A stretch of 64,000 nt of DNA from Actinoplanes sp040639655 (lineage in GTDB: Bacteria > Actinomycetota > Actinomycetes > Mycobacteriales > Micromonosporaceae). The stretch is from positions 99,161-163,160 of the forward strand of contig NZ_JBFAAI010000020.1 in NCBI RefSeq assembly GCF_040639655.1. Direction: 5' to 3'. Shown one piece after another: positions 40,087 to 48,730 of this stretch (position 1 is its first letter; the number at the start of each line of letters is the position of its first letter). Both the position numbers and the translations under genes were made by a program. The notes beneath the pieces are model-generated. The model was not told the DNA's origin. It saw nothing but the letters and a program-made list of their open reading frames with translations, and ran no database searches.

Positions 40087-40227
40087 TCGGTTCGGTGACC
40101 GAGCGCAACCTCGCCTGAACGGTCCGTCAGGCGTGGTTGTGCTCGTATATACCGTTACTGCAGGTCGTGAATATTCCCGACCCCGGCGGGGTTGGCGATT
40201 TCGTTACACCGCGTAGACTCCAGTCCC

Positions 40228-40908
40228 GTGATTCAGCTCGAGAACGTGACGAAGACGTATCCGAAGGCGTCTCGGCCGTCGTTGGACAATGTCAGCGTCG
40301 GGATCGAGAAGGGTGAGTTCGTCTTCTTCATCGGCCCCTCCGGTTCAGGTAAGTCGACGATCATCAAGCTGCTGCTGCACGAGGTCTCGCCGACCCGTGG
40401 CAAGGTGGTGGTGAACGCCAAGGACGTGACCACCCTGCGGTCGTGGAAGGTTCCGCACTTCCGCCGCTCGATCGGCTGCGTGTTCCAGGACTTCCGGCTG
40501 CTGCCGAACCGGACCGCGTACGAGAACGTCGCCTTCGCCCTCGAGGTGATCGGCAAGACCAAGGCCGTCGCCCGTCGCGTCGTGCCCGAGGTTCTCGAGC
40601 TGGTCGGCCTCGGCGGTAAGGAGCACCGCTACCCGCACGAGCTCTCCGGTGGTGAGCAGCAGCGTGTCGCGGTGGCCCGTGCCTTCGTGAACCGCCCGCT
40701 GATTCTTCTCGCCGACGAGCCCACCGGTAACCTCGACCCGGACACGTCGATCGAGATCATGCGCCTGCTGGACCGGATCAACCGGACCGGTACGACCGTC
40801 GTGATGGTCACGCACGACTCCAACATCGTCAACCAGATGCGCCGCCGGGTCATCGAGATCGAGAGCGGACGGATCGTCCGGGACCAGGCGCGCGGTGTCT
40901 ACGGGTAG
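40228..40908 (+). CDS. ftsE: Cell-division ABC ATPase FtsE
   Basis: 226 residues from a GTG. Walker A GPSGSGKST, signature LSGGEQQRVAVARA, Walker B LILLADEPTG and the switch histidine VMVTHDSN. Together with FtsX it does not transport a substrate but transmits ATP hydrolysis to peptidoglycan hydrolases at the division site. Confidence 0.96.
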   Translation: MIQLENVTKTYPKASRPSLDNVSVGIEKGEFVFFIGPSGSGKSTIIKLLLHEVSPTRGKVVVNAKDVTTLRSWKVPHFRRSIGCVFQDFRLLPNRTAYENVAFALEVIGKTKAVARRVVPEVLELVGLGGKEHRYPHELSGGEQQRVAVARAFVNRPLILLADEPTGNLDPDTSIEIMRLLDRINRTGTTVVMVTHDSNIVNQMRRRVIEIESGRIVRDQARGVYG

Positions 40909-40974
40909 ACCCGGCTCCGCCCACGTAACGAAAGCTGAACCTGTGACACGCGGAGTCCTGGAAGGATCCCCCCG

Positions 40975-41850
40975 ATGCGCGTGAAGTACGTACTCAACGA
41001 GGTCCTCGTGGGCCTGTGGCGAAACGTCACGATGACGATCGCCATGATCATCACGATGTCGGTCTCGTTGACCATGCTGGGCGCCAGCGTGCTTCTCTAC
41101 ATGCAGGTCGACCTGATGAAGGACGCCTACTACGGGAACATCCAGGTCTCGATCTTCCTCAACGACGGCATCACCGACGGTGAGAAGGCCGCCATCGATC
41201 AGGCGATCACCAACAGCAGCCTGGTCGCCGACAAGGCCTTCGAGACCAAGGCGGACGCTCTCAAGCGCTTCCAAACCCTCTGGGCCGACTCCCCGGACTT
41301 CGTGAACGCGATCAACGCGGAGAGCCTGCCGGAGTCGTACCGGGTGCGGTTGAAGAACCCGGAGAACTACGATTCGTTCGCCAAGGAGATCGAGAAGCTG
41401 CCCGGCATCAAGCAGATCATCGATCAGAGCGACATCCTTGAAGAGGTCTTCGACATCTTCAACTCGATCCAGCTGGCCTCACTGATCGTCGCGGGCTTCA
41501 TGGCGGTGGCCGCCTTGCTCCTGGTGGGTAACACCATCCAGGTGGCCGCCTACAGCAAACGGCGAGAAGTGGCGGTCATGAAACTCGTCGGCGCATCGAA
41601 CTGGTTCATCCAGGCGCCGTTCGTGCTGGAGGCGGTGGTCGCCGGTCTGATCGGCGCGATCCTCGGCTTCGTGGCGCTCTTCATCGCCAAGGTGGTGCTC
41701 CTGGACGGCAAGCTCCAGGCGCTCGCCACCATCCTGACCCCGATCCCGAACGGCAACGTGGTGCTCATGCTGCCGTTGCTGGCCGGCGTCGGAGCCCTGG
41801 TCAGCGCGGTCACCGCCTGGGTCACCCTGCGCTTCTACCTCAAGGTCTGA
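40975..41850 (+). CDS. ftsX: Cell-division membrane protein FtsX
   Basis: 291 residues with four TM helices: one near residues 20-42, then an extracellular loop of about 110 residues, then three C-terminal helices (LIVAGFMAVAALLLVGNTIQVAAYSKRREVAVMKLVGAS). The SKRREVAVMKLVGA segment is the conserved cytoplasmic link to FtsE. 66 bases after ftsE. The extracellular loop likely contacts the M23 peptidase encoded next. Confidence 0.95.
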   Translation: MRVKYVLNEVLVGLWRNVTMTIAMIITMSVSLTMLGASVLLYMQVDLMKDAYYGNIQVSIFLNDGITDGEKAAIDQAITNSSLVADKAFETKADALKRFQTLWADSPDFVNAINAESLPESYRVRLKNPENYDSFAKEIEKLPGIKQIIDQSDILEEVFDIFNSIQLASLIVAGFMAVAALLLVGNTIQVAAYSKRREVAVMKLVGASNWFIQAPFVLEAVVAGLIGAILGFVALFIAKVVLLDGKLQALATILTPIPNGNVVLMLPLLAGVGALVSAVTAWVTLRFYLKV

Positions 41851-41886
41851 CGCGGGCGGGCGTCAGCCCACCCGATCGTGAGTACG

Positions 41887-41923
41887 CCGATGGCCGCAAT
41901 CCGGACAGGGTTGCGGCCATCGG
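41887..41923 (+). terminator. Terminator after ftsX
   Basis: Perfect 13-bp stem CCGATGGCCGCAA (41887-41899) with TTGCGGCCATCGG (41911-41923), then GCGATTT. It implies that the M23 gene has its own promoter or depends on read-through. Confidence 0.82.
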
Positions 41924-41968
41924 GCGATTTGGTGCTTTGCGGCTGATTGGTCGCGGTAGCGTGGCCCG

Positions 41969-43222
41969 GTGAGGTACCGCCGACCTGATCGCCTGATCGC
42001 CGCCTGCCTCTGCCTCCTCGGCATCGTGGCAATGGTGGGAATCGTCCTGACCGGACCGCGGCCCGCCGGCGCCGGGGACCGCAACGACGACGCCTCCCGT
42101 GCCGTCCGCCGCGCCGAGGCGCTGCTGGAGAACGCGAGCGCCGCAGCCCGCACGGCGGCCGGCAACCTGGCCCGCGCCACCGCGGCACTCCCGGCCGCCC
42201 AGGACCGGGTGGCCGCCACCCGCGGCGTCGTCGTCGCCACCCGCGTCCAGGCCGACGTGGCCCGCCGCCACGCCGACACCACCCGCGGCGAGTACCAGCG
42301 GGTCGCCGCCGACTACACGGCCGCCGCGGCCCGGCTCGACGAGGCCCGCGCCCGGGTCGACGAGATCGCCCGCACCAGCTACATGGGCAGCCGGCTCACC
42401 CGGTTCAACATGCTGGCCCAGGCCACCGGTCCGCAGGACCTGATGGACCGGCTCGGGCTCGTCGAGCACCTCGTCGACCGGGAACAGGAGGAGGTTCGTA
42501 TCCTCTTCGCGGCCCGGCGCGAGGCGCGCGAGGCGCAGAACCGGGCCGGCGCCGCCAAGCGCGACGCCGAGGCCGCCGAGCGCACCGCCGTCGACAAGCT
42601 CCGCGCCGCCCAGACCGCCCAGACCGCCGCGCTGCGCGCCCGGCAGTCGCTCTACCAACTGGTGCAGACCCGGCAGACCGCGTTGCGTGCCGCCGAAGCG
42701 CAACGCGGCACGGTCCTGGCCCAGTACCGGGCCGCGGTCCGCAACGAACAGCGGACCCGGTCGGCCATGCGCGGCTGGGAGAACCGGGGCGGCGTCGGCA
42801 GCCGATATTCCGGCGGCCACCTCCTGATGCCGGTCCGCGGGTGGAAGAGCAGCAATTTTGGTAACCGGTACGACCCGTACTACCGGGTCTGGCAGTTGCA
42901 TGCCGGCACCGACTTCGCCGCCGGGTCAGGCAGCCCCATCCGGGCCGCGGCCTCCGGACGGGTCATCCAGGCCGGCTGGAACGGCGGCTACGGCCGGTAC
43001 ACCTGTATCAATCATGGACGGCTGAACGGGCACGGTTTCACCACCTGCTACGCCCACCAGTCACGGATCAACGTGCACGTCGGTGAGTACGTCCGGCGCG
43101 GCGAGGTGATCGGCCGGGTCGGCAACACCGGCGCGTCGACCGGGGCGCACCTGCACTTCGAGACGCGGTTCGGCGGCGTACCCCGGAATCCGTTGAATTA
43201 CCTGCCCGGCTGCCTCTGTTGA
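41969..43222 (+). CDS. M23 peptidase with coiled coil (FtsEX-associated wall hydrolase)
   Basis: 417 residues from a GTG. N-terminal signal/anchor (LIAACLCLLGIVAMVGIVLTG), a long Ala/Arg-rich coiled coil from about residue 35 to 270, then a LytM/M23 domain. Zinc ligands are present: H-x3-D in LHAGTDFA and the H-x-H in GAHLHFE, so unlike EnvC it should be an active endopeptidase. Coiled coil plus M23 directly after ftsEX resembles EnvC and mycobacterial RipC arrangements. Confidence 0.9.
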   Translation: MRYRRPDRLIAACLCLLGIVAMVGIVLTGPRPAGAGDRNDDASRAVRRAEALLENASAAARTAAGNLARATAALPAAQDRVAATRGVVVATRVQADVARRHADTTRGEYQRVAADYTAAAARLDEARARVDEIARTSYMGSRLTRFNMLAQATGPQDLMDRLGLVEHLVDREQEEVRILFAARREAREAQNRAGAAKRDAEAAERTAVDKLRAAQTAQTAALRARQSLYQLVQTRQTALRAAEAQRGTVLAQYRAAVRNEQRTRSAMRGWENRGGVGSRYSGGHLLMPVRGWKSSNFGNRYDPYYRVWQLHAGTDFAAGSGSPIRAAASGRVIQAGWNGGYGRYTCINHGRLNGHGFTTCYAHQSRINVHVGEYVRRGEVIGRVGNTGASTGAHLHFETRFGGVPRNPLNYLPGCLC

Positions 43223-43244
43223 ATCGCGGGTAGTCTTTTTCCTC

Positions 43245-43721
43245 ATGCCACGTGAACAGGGTCGCAAGCTGGTCGCCTCCAACCGCAAGGCGTACCACGA
43301 CTACACCATCCTGGACACCTACGAGGCAGGCATGGTCCTCACCGGCACCGAGGTGAAATCGCTGCGTGCCGGCCGTTCCTCGCTCGTCGACGCGTTCGGC
43401 CACGAGAACGGCGGCGAGATCTACCTGCACGGGATGCACATTCCCGAGTACACCCAGGGCACCTGGACCAACCACGAGCCGCGCCGCCCGCGCAAGCTCC
43501 TGCTGCACCGCGAAGAGATCCACAAGATGCTGGGCAAGCTGCGCGACGACGGCGTCACGCTGGTCCCGCTCGCGGTCTACTTCCACAACGGGTACGCCAA
43601 GGTCGAGATCGGCGTCGCGAAGGGCAAGAAGAGCTACGACAAGCGGCAGGACATGGCCAGCCGGGACGCCCAGCGCGAGATCAACCGGGCGATGGGCCGC
43701 CGTGCGAAGGGCATGGACTGA
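43245..43721 (+). CDS. smpB: SsrA-binding protein SmpB
   Basis: 158 residues. Begins PREQGRKLVASNRKAYHDYTILDTYEAG and has the TGTEVKSLRAGR core and a basic C-terminus (KGKKSYDKRQDMA...RRAKGMD) that mimics the anticodon stem in the ribosome. Delivers tmRNA to stalled ribosomes. The tmRNA gene lies 0.8 kb downstream, separated by a CBM2 gene. Confidence 0.97.
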   Translation: MPREQGRKLVASNRKAYHDYTILDTYEAGMVLTGTEVKSLRAGRSSLVDAFGHENGGEIYLHGMHIPEYTQGTWTNHEPRRPRKLLLHREEIHKMLGKLRDDGVTLVPLAVYFHNGYAKVEIGVAKGKKSYDKRQDMASRDAQREINRAMGRRAKGMD

Positions 43722-43806
43722 CGGGTATTCTCGCCCGCCAGGCCCCATGATCCGCACCTGGCCCGCCGCTGTCGATCATTCTGCTGTCGCGAGGGAGAGC
43801 CACCCG

Positions 43807-44484
43807 TTGGCGAAGCACGCCGTCCGTCAGTTCATCCTGGCCCGACTCGTCCTCGGCTCCGCTGCCGCGGTGCTCGCCGCCCTGGTCGTCTGGGTCGCGG
43901 TGGTCGCCGGCGGGTCGGCCGGTGCGGGGGAGCCGCTGCTGGTCCAGCCGTCCGCCGCGCTGCAGGCCGCCGGTGACCCGCTGCCGGCCACCACGCCGTC
44001 CACCGAGTCGGCCCCGGTACCGTCGTCGCCGACCCCGTCCGCCTCGGTCAGCAGCTCCGCGTCGCAGTCGCCCTCGGCGTCCGCGTCGTTCTCACCCTCG
44101 GCCAAGCCCAAGCCGTCGAAGACCCCCAGCCGGACACCGAGTACCCGGCCCTCGCCCTCACCCGCCGCGAACACCCTGGCCGTCACCTACGCCACCAGCG
44201 CCGCGTGGCGGGACGGATTCATCGCCGCGGTCAAGGTCGTCAACAACGGCTCCGCGGCGCGCGAGTGGACCGTCACTCTGACCTACCCGTCCAGTGCCGA
44301 CGTCGAGGTCCGCGGTGGCTGGAACGCCACGGTCAGCGCGAGCGGCGACACCGTCACCATCCGCGGCAACTCACTGGCCGCCGGTGCCTCGATCACCGCC
44401 GGTTTCCAGGGCTCCAAAGACATCGGCGCCGTGGTGAAACCGGTCACCTGCGCCGTCGGTGGCGGCTCCTGCGGGATGAGCTAG
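43807..44484 (+). CDS. Membrane-anchored or secreted CBM2 protein with Ser/Pro linker
   Basis: 225 residues from a TTG with GGGAGA nine bases upstream (an ATG at 43747 has no ribosome site). N-terminal TM/signal (LVLGSAAAVLAALVVWVAVVAG), a Ser/Pro/Thr-rich linker of about 90 residues, and a C-terminal cellulose-binding CBM2-like domain (WRDGFIAAVKVVNNGS, VRGGWNATVSASGDTVTI). No catalytic domain, so a surface binding role. It sits between smpB and ssrA, two genes that belong to one process. Confidence 0.8.
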   Translation: MAKHAVRQFILARLVLGSAAAVLAALVVWVAVVAGGSAGAGEPLLVQPSAALQAAGDPLPATTPSTESAPVPSSPTPSASVSSSASQSPSASASFSPSAKPKPSKTPSRTPSTRPSPSPAANTLAVTYATSAAWRDGFIAAVKVVNNGSAAREWTVTLTYPSSADVEVRGGWNATVSASGDTVTIRGNSLAAGASITAGFQGSKDIGAVVKPVTCAVGGGSCGMS

Positions 44485-44509
44485 GATTGTCACGCTGTGA
44501 AACAGACAT

Positions 44510-44888
44510 GGGGGTGACTGGTTTCGACTTCGTACGTGGAGACAGGGGAAGCGAGCCGAGGAAGCCGACGTCGTCTCGAGAATCGGTCGTCGGAAAACTA
44601 TAAGCGCCAACGATAAGTTTGACGCTGACCAGTACGCTCTCGCCGCCTGAGGCAAGTAGCGTGGTCTGTCGGTCTGGGAGCGCCTCCGTCCCAGCTGCCG
44701 GCATCAGCTAGGAGGCTGGCCAATGGGTCCCGGTCGCGGGGACCCGGCGGCGAGATCAATCAGCGACTGGGCCCGTCATCCGAACTTGCTCACGTGAGTC
44801 GGAGGGCCGAGTAGAGGCATAGTGAGCTGCGCTCGGAGAAGCCCTGACAAAACAACGAAGGACCCGGGTTCGATTCCCGGCACCTCCA
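44510..44888 (+). ncRNA. ssrA: tmRNA
   Basis: 379 bases. The 5' GGGGGTG pairs with CACCTCC at 44881-44887 to form the acceptor stem, with A as discriminator and no encoded CCA. The 5' part GACTGGTTTCGACTTCG and the 3' T-arm GGTTCGATTCCCGG are typical. The tag reading frame starts at GCC (44606-44608) and stops at TGA (44648-44650), giving ANDKFDADQYALAA, which ends in the proteolysis signal ALAA. Works with SmpB, encoded upstream. Confidence 0.96.
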
Positions 44889-44900
44889 CTGCAAGATCAT

Positions 44901-44932
44901 CGGCCGCGTCATCCACTTGGGTGGCGCGGCCG
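44901..44932 (+). terminator. Terminator of ssrA
   Basis: CGGCCGCG (44901-44908) pairs with CGCGGCCG (44925-44932); CCAC (44913-44916) and GTGG (44921-44924) extend the stem inside. Confidence 0.85.
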
Positions 44933-45343
44933 GTTCGTTAGGCATGGCGCTCTTCGCATGGCGCCATCCGCGGTGGCGGGTGGGCCAAGGGGTGGCGACA
45001 CTCTGACTTCGAGGGCGTGATGGCGTGGCAGGCCGCTGCGGACCCACTGGGAAGACCGTTTGCTGCTGCGTTCCAGGTGCCAGTGGCACGCGTCTGGAGG
45101 ACATTCCTGATGGCGTATATAGCGCCCGACGGTGTGCAGCCTGGAGCGGCCGGTGCCACGGTCTTGGCGTGGCTGGCTCCGTTGCCTTCAGCGATGGCCG
45201 CGTCGAAATGAAACTTTTTCTTGCAAGTCGCCACGGCGGGACGGTTGGTCAGGTTCTCATGCCTAGTCGGTGAACTAATTAGGACGGTCGCCACATTCGG
45301 TGCGGCGTAGCCTGCGTGAAGGCTGCGTTACAAGGGGTGACTG
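44933..45343. other. Gap downstream of ssrA without a supported gene
   Basis: About 410 bases. Short ORFs exist on both strands but their codon use and lack of ribosome sites give no support. The DNA is less GC-rich than the core genome and contains an AAACTTTTTCTTGC stretch near 45210. Since ssrA 3' ends are common integration sites, I looked for a second copy of the terminal 20 bases of ssrA in the window and did not see one. Confidence 0.5.
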
Positions 45344-46741
45344 ATGACTGATGAGACTTGGCTCGCTGCACGCCTCATTCCGACTTCCGGAATCAACGGT
45401 GCTGAGGAGCAAGAACGCAGAGCTACCTCGGCTCTGCTTGCGGTAATGAGCGCAGTACGAGAGTTCGGCCGTGCTTTGACGCAGCAGTTCGGTGCTCCAG
45501 CGGGCTCCGTGGAGACATTCATCGAGGTGCCGTTTAAGCTCGGGGACGGGAAGTACTTCCCGGATGGGCTAATTCGGGTGACTCGTGGACAGCGCCAGTG
45601 GACCGCACTGGTCGAAGTGAAGACGGGTAGCAACGAACTGCAGACGGAGCAGCTTGAGCGCTACCTGGACATCGCCCGTGAGCAGGGCTTCGATGCCTTG
45701 ATCACCATCTCCAACGAGATTCCACCCATCCCGGGCCAGCACCCCACTGCCGTTGACAAGCGGAAGCTCAAGAAGGTTGCGCTGCATCACCTGCCATGGT
45801 CCGAGGTGCTCACCGTTGCGGTAATGCAGAAGGAGTACCGCGGTGTTGCGGACCCGGATCAAGCGTGGGTTCTTGGTGAACTGATCCGATACTTGGAGCA
45901 CCCACGGTCTGGTGCGCTCGAGTTCAGCGACATGGGCCCCAGCTGGGTGACCTTGAGAGAGTCGGTGGGAGCCGGCACTCTTCGCTCCACCGACGCGACG
46001 GCCGCGGAAGTTGCCGGCCGATTCGACGCACTTGTCCGATTCGCCGGTCTCAAGCTTGGTAGGCGACTTGGAACGGAGATCGTTCCGAGCCTCAGTCGTC
46101 GCGAATTGTCGGAGCCAGCAGTCCGTACCCAGGCTTTGGTCTCACAGCTCAGCATGACCGGCACCATGACCGCTGCGCTACGAATCCCTGGCGCTGTGGG
46201 CGCCCTATTTGTGACGGCAGACCTGCGGGCAACCAAGATCACGTGTCACGTGGACGTTGACGCCCCGCGCGAAGGTCGTCCCACTACTCGCGTCAACTGG
46301 CTGGTACGGCAGCTGAAGGAAGCGCCAGAGACGGTGCGGCTGGAGTCCTCGGCCGCCTACTCACGGGGGCCCGGCAATGCTGAGCTGTTGAAGGCCGTAC
46401 GCGAGAATCCGGGCCTCCTCATCGGCGACCCGAGCAAGGAACTGCGCACGTTTCGGGTTGCAGCAAATTCACCGGCCGGTACGAAACGTGGGACCGGCCG
46501 AGGGTCGTTTGTCGACTCGGTGCTTGCCGCGATTGACGGCTTCTACGAGCAGGTGATCCAGAATCTCAAGCCCTGGATGCCTGCCCCTCCGAAGCTTCGG
46601 TCCCCCGACGGAGTGGTGGAGGCAGAGCAGGTTCCTTCGGCCTTGATCTCAACCGCGATCTCGTCGCAGGACGGCCCTCAACTTGAGAGTGATGCAGAGG
46701 CTGAGTCTTCCGGGACCGACGCCACGTCGGTCGCCCAATGA
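45344..46741 (+). CDS. Protein with PD-(D/E)XK-like nuclease motif
   Basis: 465 residues. The N-terminal ~130 residues show a PD-(D/E)XK pattern: Asp74 in YFPDGLIRV, then Glu91 and Lys93 in TALVEVKTGSNEL, followed by a helix with Q and Y (TEQLERYLDIAREQ) and ALITISNE. The remaining 330 residues have no motif I recognise and end in an acidic tail. Alone between ssrA and the HicAB locus, with codon use less biased to G/C in the third position than the core genes. A DNA- or RNA-cleaving defence protein is a reasonable guess, not shown. Confidence 0.7.
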   Translation: MTDETWLAARLIPTSGINGAEEQERRATSALLAVMSAVREFGRALTQQFGAPAGSVETFIEVPFKLGDGKYFPDGLIRVTRGQRQWTALVEVKTGSNELQTEQLERYLDIAREQGFDALITISNEIPPIPGQHPTAVDKRKLKKVALHHLPWSEVLTVAVMQKEYRGVADPDQAWVLGELIRYLEHPRSGALEFSDMGPSWVTLRESVGAGTLRSTDATAAEVAGRFDALVRFAGLKLGRRLGTEIVPSLSRRELSEPAVRTQALVSQLSMTGTMTAALRIPGAVGALFVTADLRATKITCHVDVDAPREGRPTTRVNWLVRQLKEAPETVRLESSAAYSRGPGNAELLKAVRENPGLLIGDPSKELRTFRVAANSPAGTKRGTGRGSFVDSVLAAIDGFYEQVIQNLKPWMPAPPKLRSPDGVVEAEQVPSALISTAISSQDGPQLESDAEAESSGTDATSVAQ

Positions 46742-46817
46742 CGGCGTCGGGGGATCACCCAGCCCACCTCCTACTTCTAGGTTCAGGAGGGCTTCGAACC
46801 TTCGGAATTAACGGGCC

Positions 46818-46950
46818 AGGTGATACCTGCTTTGAGTTGCAGTATTGACTCTGCCCGGTTCAAGTAGGCGCTCATCACTTCCACGAGGAGGGTTCTCACC
46901 CGAACCCGAAGCGGCACCGCTCACCAGGGCGGTGCCGCTTTCGTTTCTGG
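46818..46950. repeat. Dispersed structured repeat, copy R0
   Basis: Left arm GGTGAT (46819-46824) and CTGCTT (46827-46832) pair with ATCACT (46874-46879) and AAGTAG (46862-46867); G-U pairs keep both stems. The segment GGTTCAAGTAGGC then ATCAC-TCCAC matches the other copies. It is followed by a terminator hairpin GCGGCACCGC (46911-46920) with GCGGTGCCGC (46929-46938) and TTTCGTTT. Confidence 0.6.
46911..46945 (+). terminator. Terminator hairpin in repeat R0
   Basis: 10-bp perfect stem 46911-46920 / 46929-46938, eight-base loop, then TTTCGTTT. Likely ends transcripts from the PD-(D/E)XK gene. Confidence 0.7.
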
Positions 46951-47383
46951 CCTGGTCGACCAGCGGAGACAGGAGGTCGGCCGGCTCATCGGTCGCAACA
47001 TGCGGGCCGTTCCCCTCGTCGTCGAGGTACTGCTTCGGAAGACGGCTTGGTCGAGCATGCCGCGGATCCTTGCGCGCCTGCCGGTACAGGTCGTGTGAGT
47101 TGAGAGCAGGGTTCAGTATCGGCCGTGGTTCGGTATGAAAGAACAGAAGGCAGACGTGAACGGATGTTCAGCCAGGTGCTTCGATGCCCAGACCGCGCTG
47201 CATCCCCCGCACCAACTGCCGGCGACGGTCGGAAGACTGGGGCCAACCGAGGTGACGCCCATCAGGTGACCTATGCGAGTACGGGGTTTCCGCTGGTGCG
47301 ACGAGCACCGTAGGCGGATGGCTCTTTGGGGCCGGAACTCCAGGCGCGGGCCGGGTACCGGCAATAGGCGAAGTGCTTGAGTC

Positions 47384-47608
47384 TTACCGCAGGAACTGGA
47401 GAAACTCGGCTGTGGTCAGGCCAGCCTGCCGAAGAATCGAGGCGAGCGTTCCACGTTTGACCGTAGGGTGCTGAGGGACCACTGCGACCCGGCCGTTCGG
47501 ATGTTGGTAGACCGCGTGACTGCCTTTGGTGCGGACGTGGACGAACCCTGCCCGGGTGAGGGCGTCTACTACCTTGCGGAGAGGGAGATCGGCCAGAGCC
47601 GGGCTCAT
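47384..47608 (-). CDS. hicA: HicA-type mRNA interferase toxin
   Basis: 74 residues. HicA fold (dsRBD-like): LPLRKVVDALTRAGF, then KGSHAVYQHPNGR with the catalytic histidine at position 31, and VPQHPTVKRGTLASILRQAGL. Cleaves mRNA when free of its antitoxin. The ATG overlaps the hicB stop as ATGA, so the antitoxin is translated first, an order found in many hicBA loci. Length and motifs are complete. Confidence 0.92.
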   Translation of the reverse strand: MSPALADLPLRKVVDALTRAGFVHVRTKGSHAVYQHPNGRVAVVPQHPTVKRGTLASILRQAGLTTAEFLQFLR

Positions 47609-47817
47609 GCGGCCGAGGCGACCTGGAACGCGGTAACGAACGGCGTTGCCTCGATCTGGGGCTGAGAGACCTGCTCCAAGTAGAGCTCCACCGCTTCGCG
47701 GAGATTCGCCAAAGCCTCATCCAATGACTCGCCTTGACTAGCCACGTCAAGTTCCAGGCACCGGGCAACGAACCAGTCTTCTTCCTGGTGCACCGCGGCG
47801 GTCAGTGTTCGGGTCAT
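47605..47817 (-). CDS. hicB: HicB-type antitoxin
   Basis: 70 residues from an ATG with GGGAG six bases upstream. Partial RNase-H-like HicB fold: AAVHQEEDWFVARCLELDVASQGESLDEALANLREAVELYL. Binds and inhibits HicA. No C-terminal ribbon-helix-helix or XRE domain is visible, so this short form may need another means of autoregulation. Confidence 0.9.
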   Translation of the reverse strand: MTRTLTAAVHQEEDWFVARCLELDVASQGESLDEALANLREAVELYLEQVSQPQIEATPFVTAFQVASAA

Positions 47818-47972
47818 CAAGGTCTCCCGCATGGTGAGCTCAGGTTCTTTATTCTAGGCGGTTGCCGAGGGTGTCCAGTTGTCCGAGCTTGCCGCGCAGG
47901 CGCTTCGCCGCTCGGAGTTCCTCGCGTCGATCAGGCATCATGTGCAACGCAGTCGGGAGCGAGGATTCACAC

Positions 47973-48608
47973 ATGGCCAAGAACGCAACTGTCTACGACT
48001 GGACGAGCCCGGAAGGTCATCGGCTGTCCATCGCCGTGGAGCCGGCGCGCGTGAGCTGGCGAACCTGGGTCACTGGTCGGGGCGCCGTGAATCCTGCTGA
48101 GCCGGAGTTCACCGAGCAGACGACGGTCCGTTCCCTTGAGCTCATCGATGGTCGCTATGTGCTCAACGCAGGCCCGGATCGGCAGGGCGACCGGGACTGG
48201 GCGTGGGCCGGCGAGCAGATTGCGCATGGTGTGGTGCCGGGCACGGAGCACGTATTTGAGCCGCCAGGCAAGCGAACGTCCAATGCCGCTAACGGCACGA
48301 GTAAATGGTCGTGGATCTTTATGGATGTCTACGACCTTGCGCCCGGTGGTGTCGCTTGGGCGCCCTTCGAGAGCGAGTCCCCCTTCTATAGCCGGGCAGG
48401 TCACATCGCCGCGAAAGCGCGAGCCTGGCTTGACGCGGCCCGTCCAGAGTGGCGGGCTGAATCCAGGCGTCTTGGCCTAGAGGCAGACTTGGTCAGCCAA
48501 CGTGAGAGCGTTTCTCGATCTCAGACAAACATCCGAGAGCTCCGGGCGGCGGTTGCTGAGTCGCGACGCCGCATGACGGTGCTGCGCGCAATGCGCCCGA
48601 ATGCGTAG
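47973..48608 (+). CDS. Orphan hypothetical protein with C-terminal coiled coil
   Basis: 211 residues starting MAKNATVYDWTSPEGHRLSIAVEP with GAGCGAGG about ten bases upstream. A soluble N-terminal part rich in tryptophan (DWAWAGEQIA, SKWSWIFMDVYDL) is followed by ALEADLVSQRESVSRSQTNIRELRAAVAE-like heptads suggesting a coiled coil. I do not recognise the family. Divergent from hicB and followed by repeat copy R1; its isolated position in the accessory region is the only functional hint. Confidence 0.6.
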   Translation: MAKNATVYDWTSPEGHRLSIAVEPARVSWRTWVTGRGAVNPAEPEFTEQTTVRSLELIDGRYVLNAGPDRQGDRDWAWAGEQIAHGVVPGTEHVFEPPGKRTSNAANGTSKWSWIFMDVYDLAPGGVAWAPFESESPFYSRAGHIAAKARAWLDAARPEWRAESRRLGLEADLVSQRESVSRSQTNIRELRAAVAESRRRMTVLRAMRPNA

Positions 48609-48730
48609 CCGAGGGTAAGGCGCAGCGCAGTTGGGCGAGGCGCGGTCACTATGAGCCGGGCCGTTACTCATCCCGTCGGGGGTGGCTGCGGCGGTCTAAG
48701 CCGGCGGCTGGCTAGCGGAGCAAGCGGGTT

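Larger units (their letters stand above)
46742..47383. other. 640-base stretch with repeat copy R0 and possible gene debris
   Basis: No intact gene supported. Contains a small hairpin (AGGTTC near 46779 with GAACCT), repeat copy R0 and a terminator hairpin. On the minus strand a frame open from about 47160 to 46800 encodes plausible protein-like sequence (YLDDEGNGPHVATDE) but has no credible start or known match, so it may be a remnant. Confidence 0.45.

Noticed and set aside
44938..45294. Gene on either strand after ssrA
   Set aside because: Frames of 80-118 codons are open on both strands, but none has a ribosome site, known motif or coding-type base composition.
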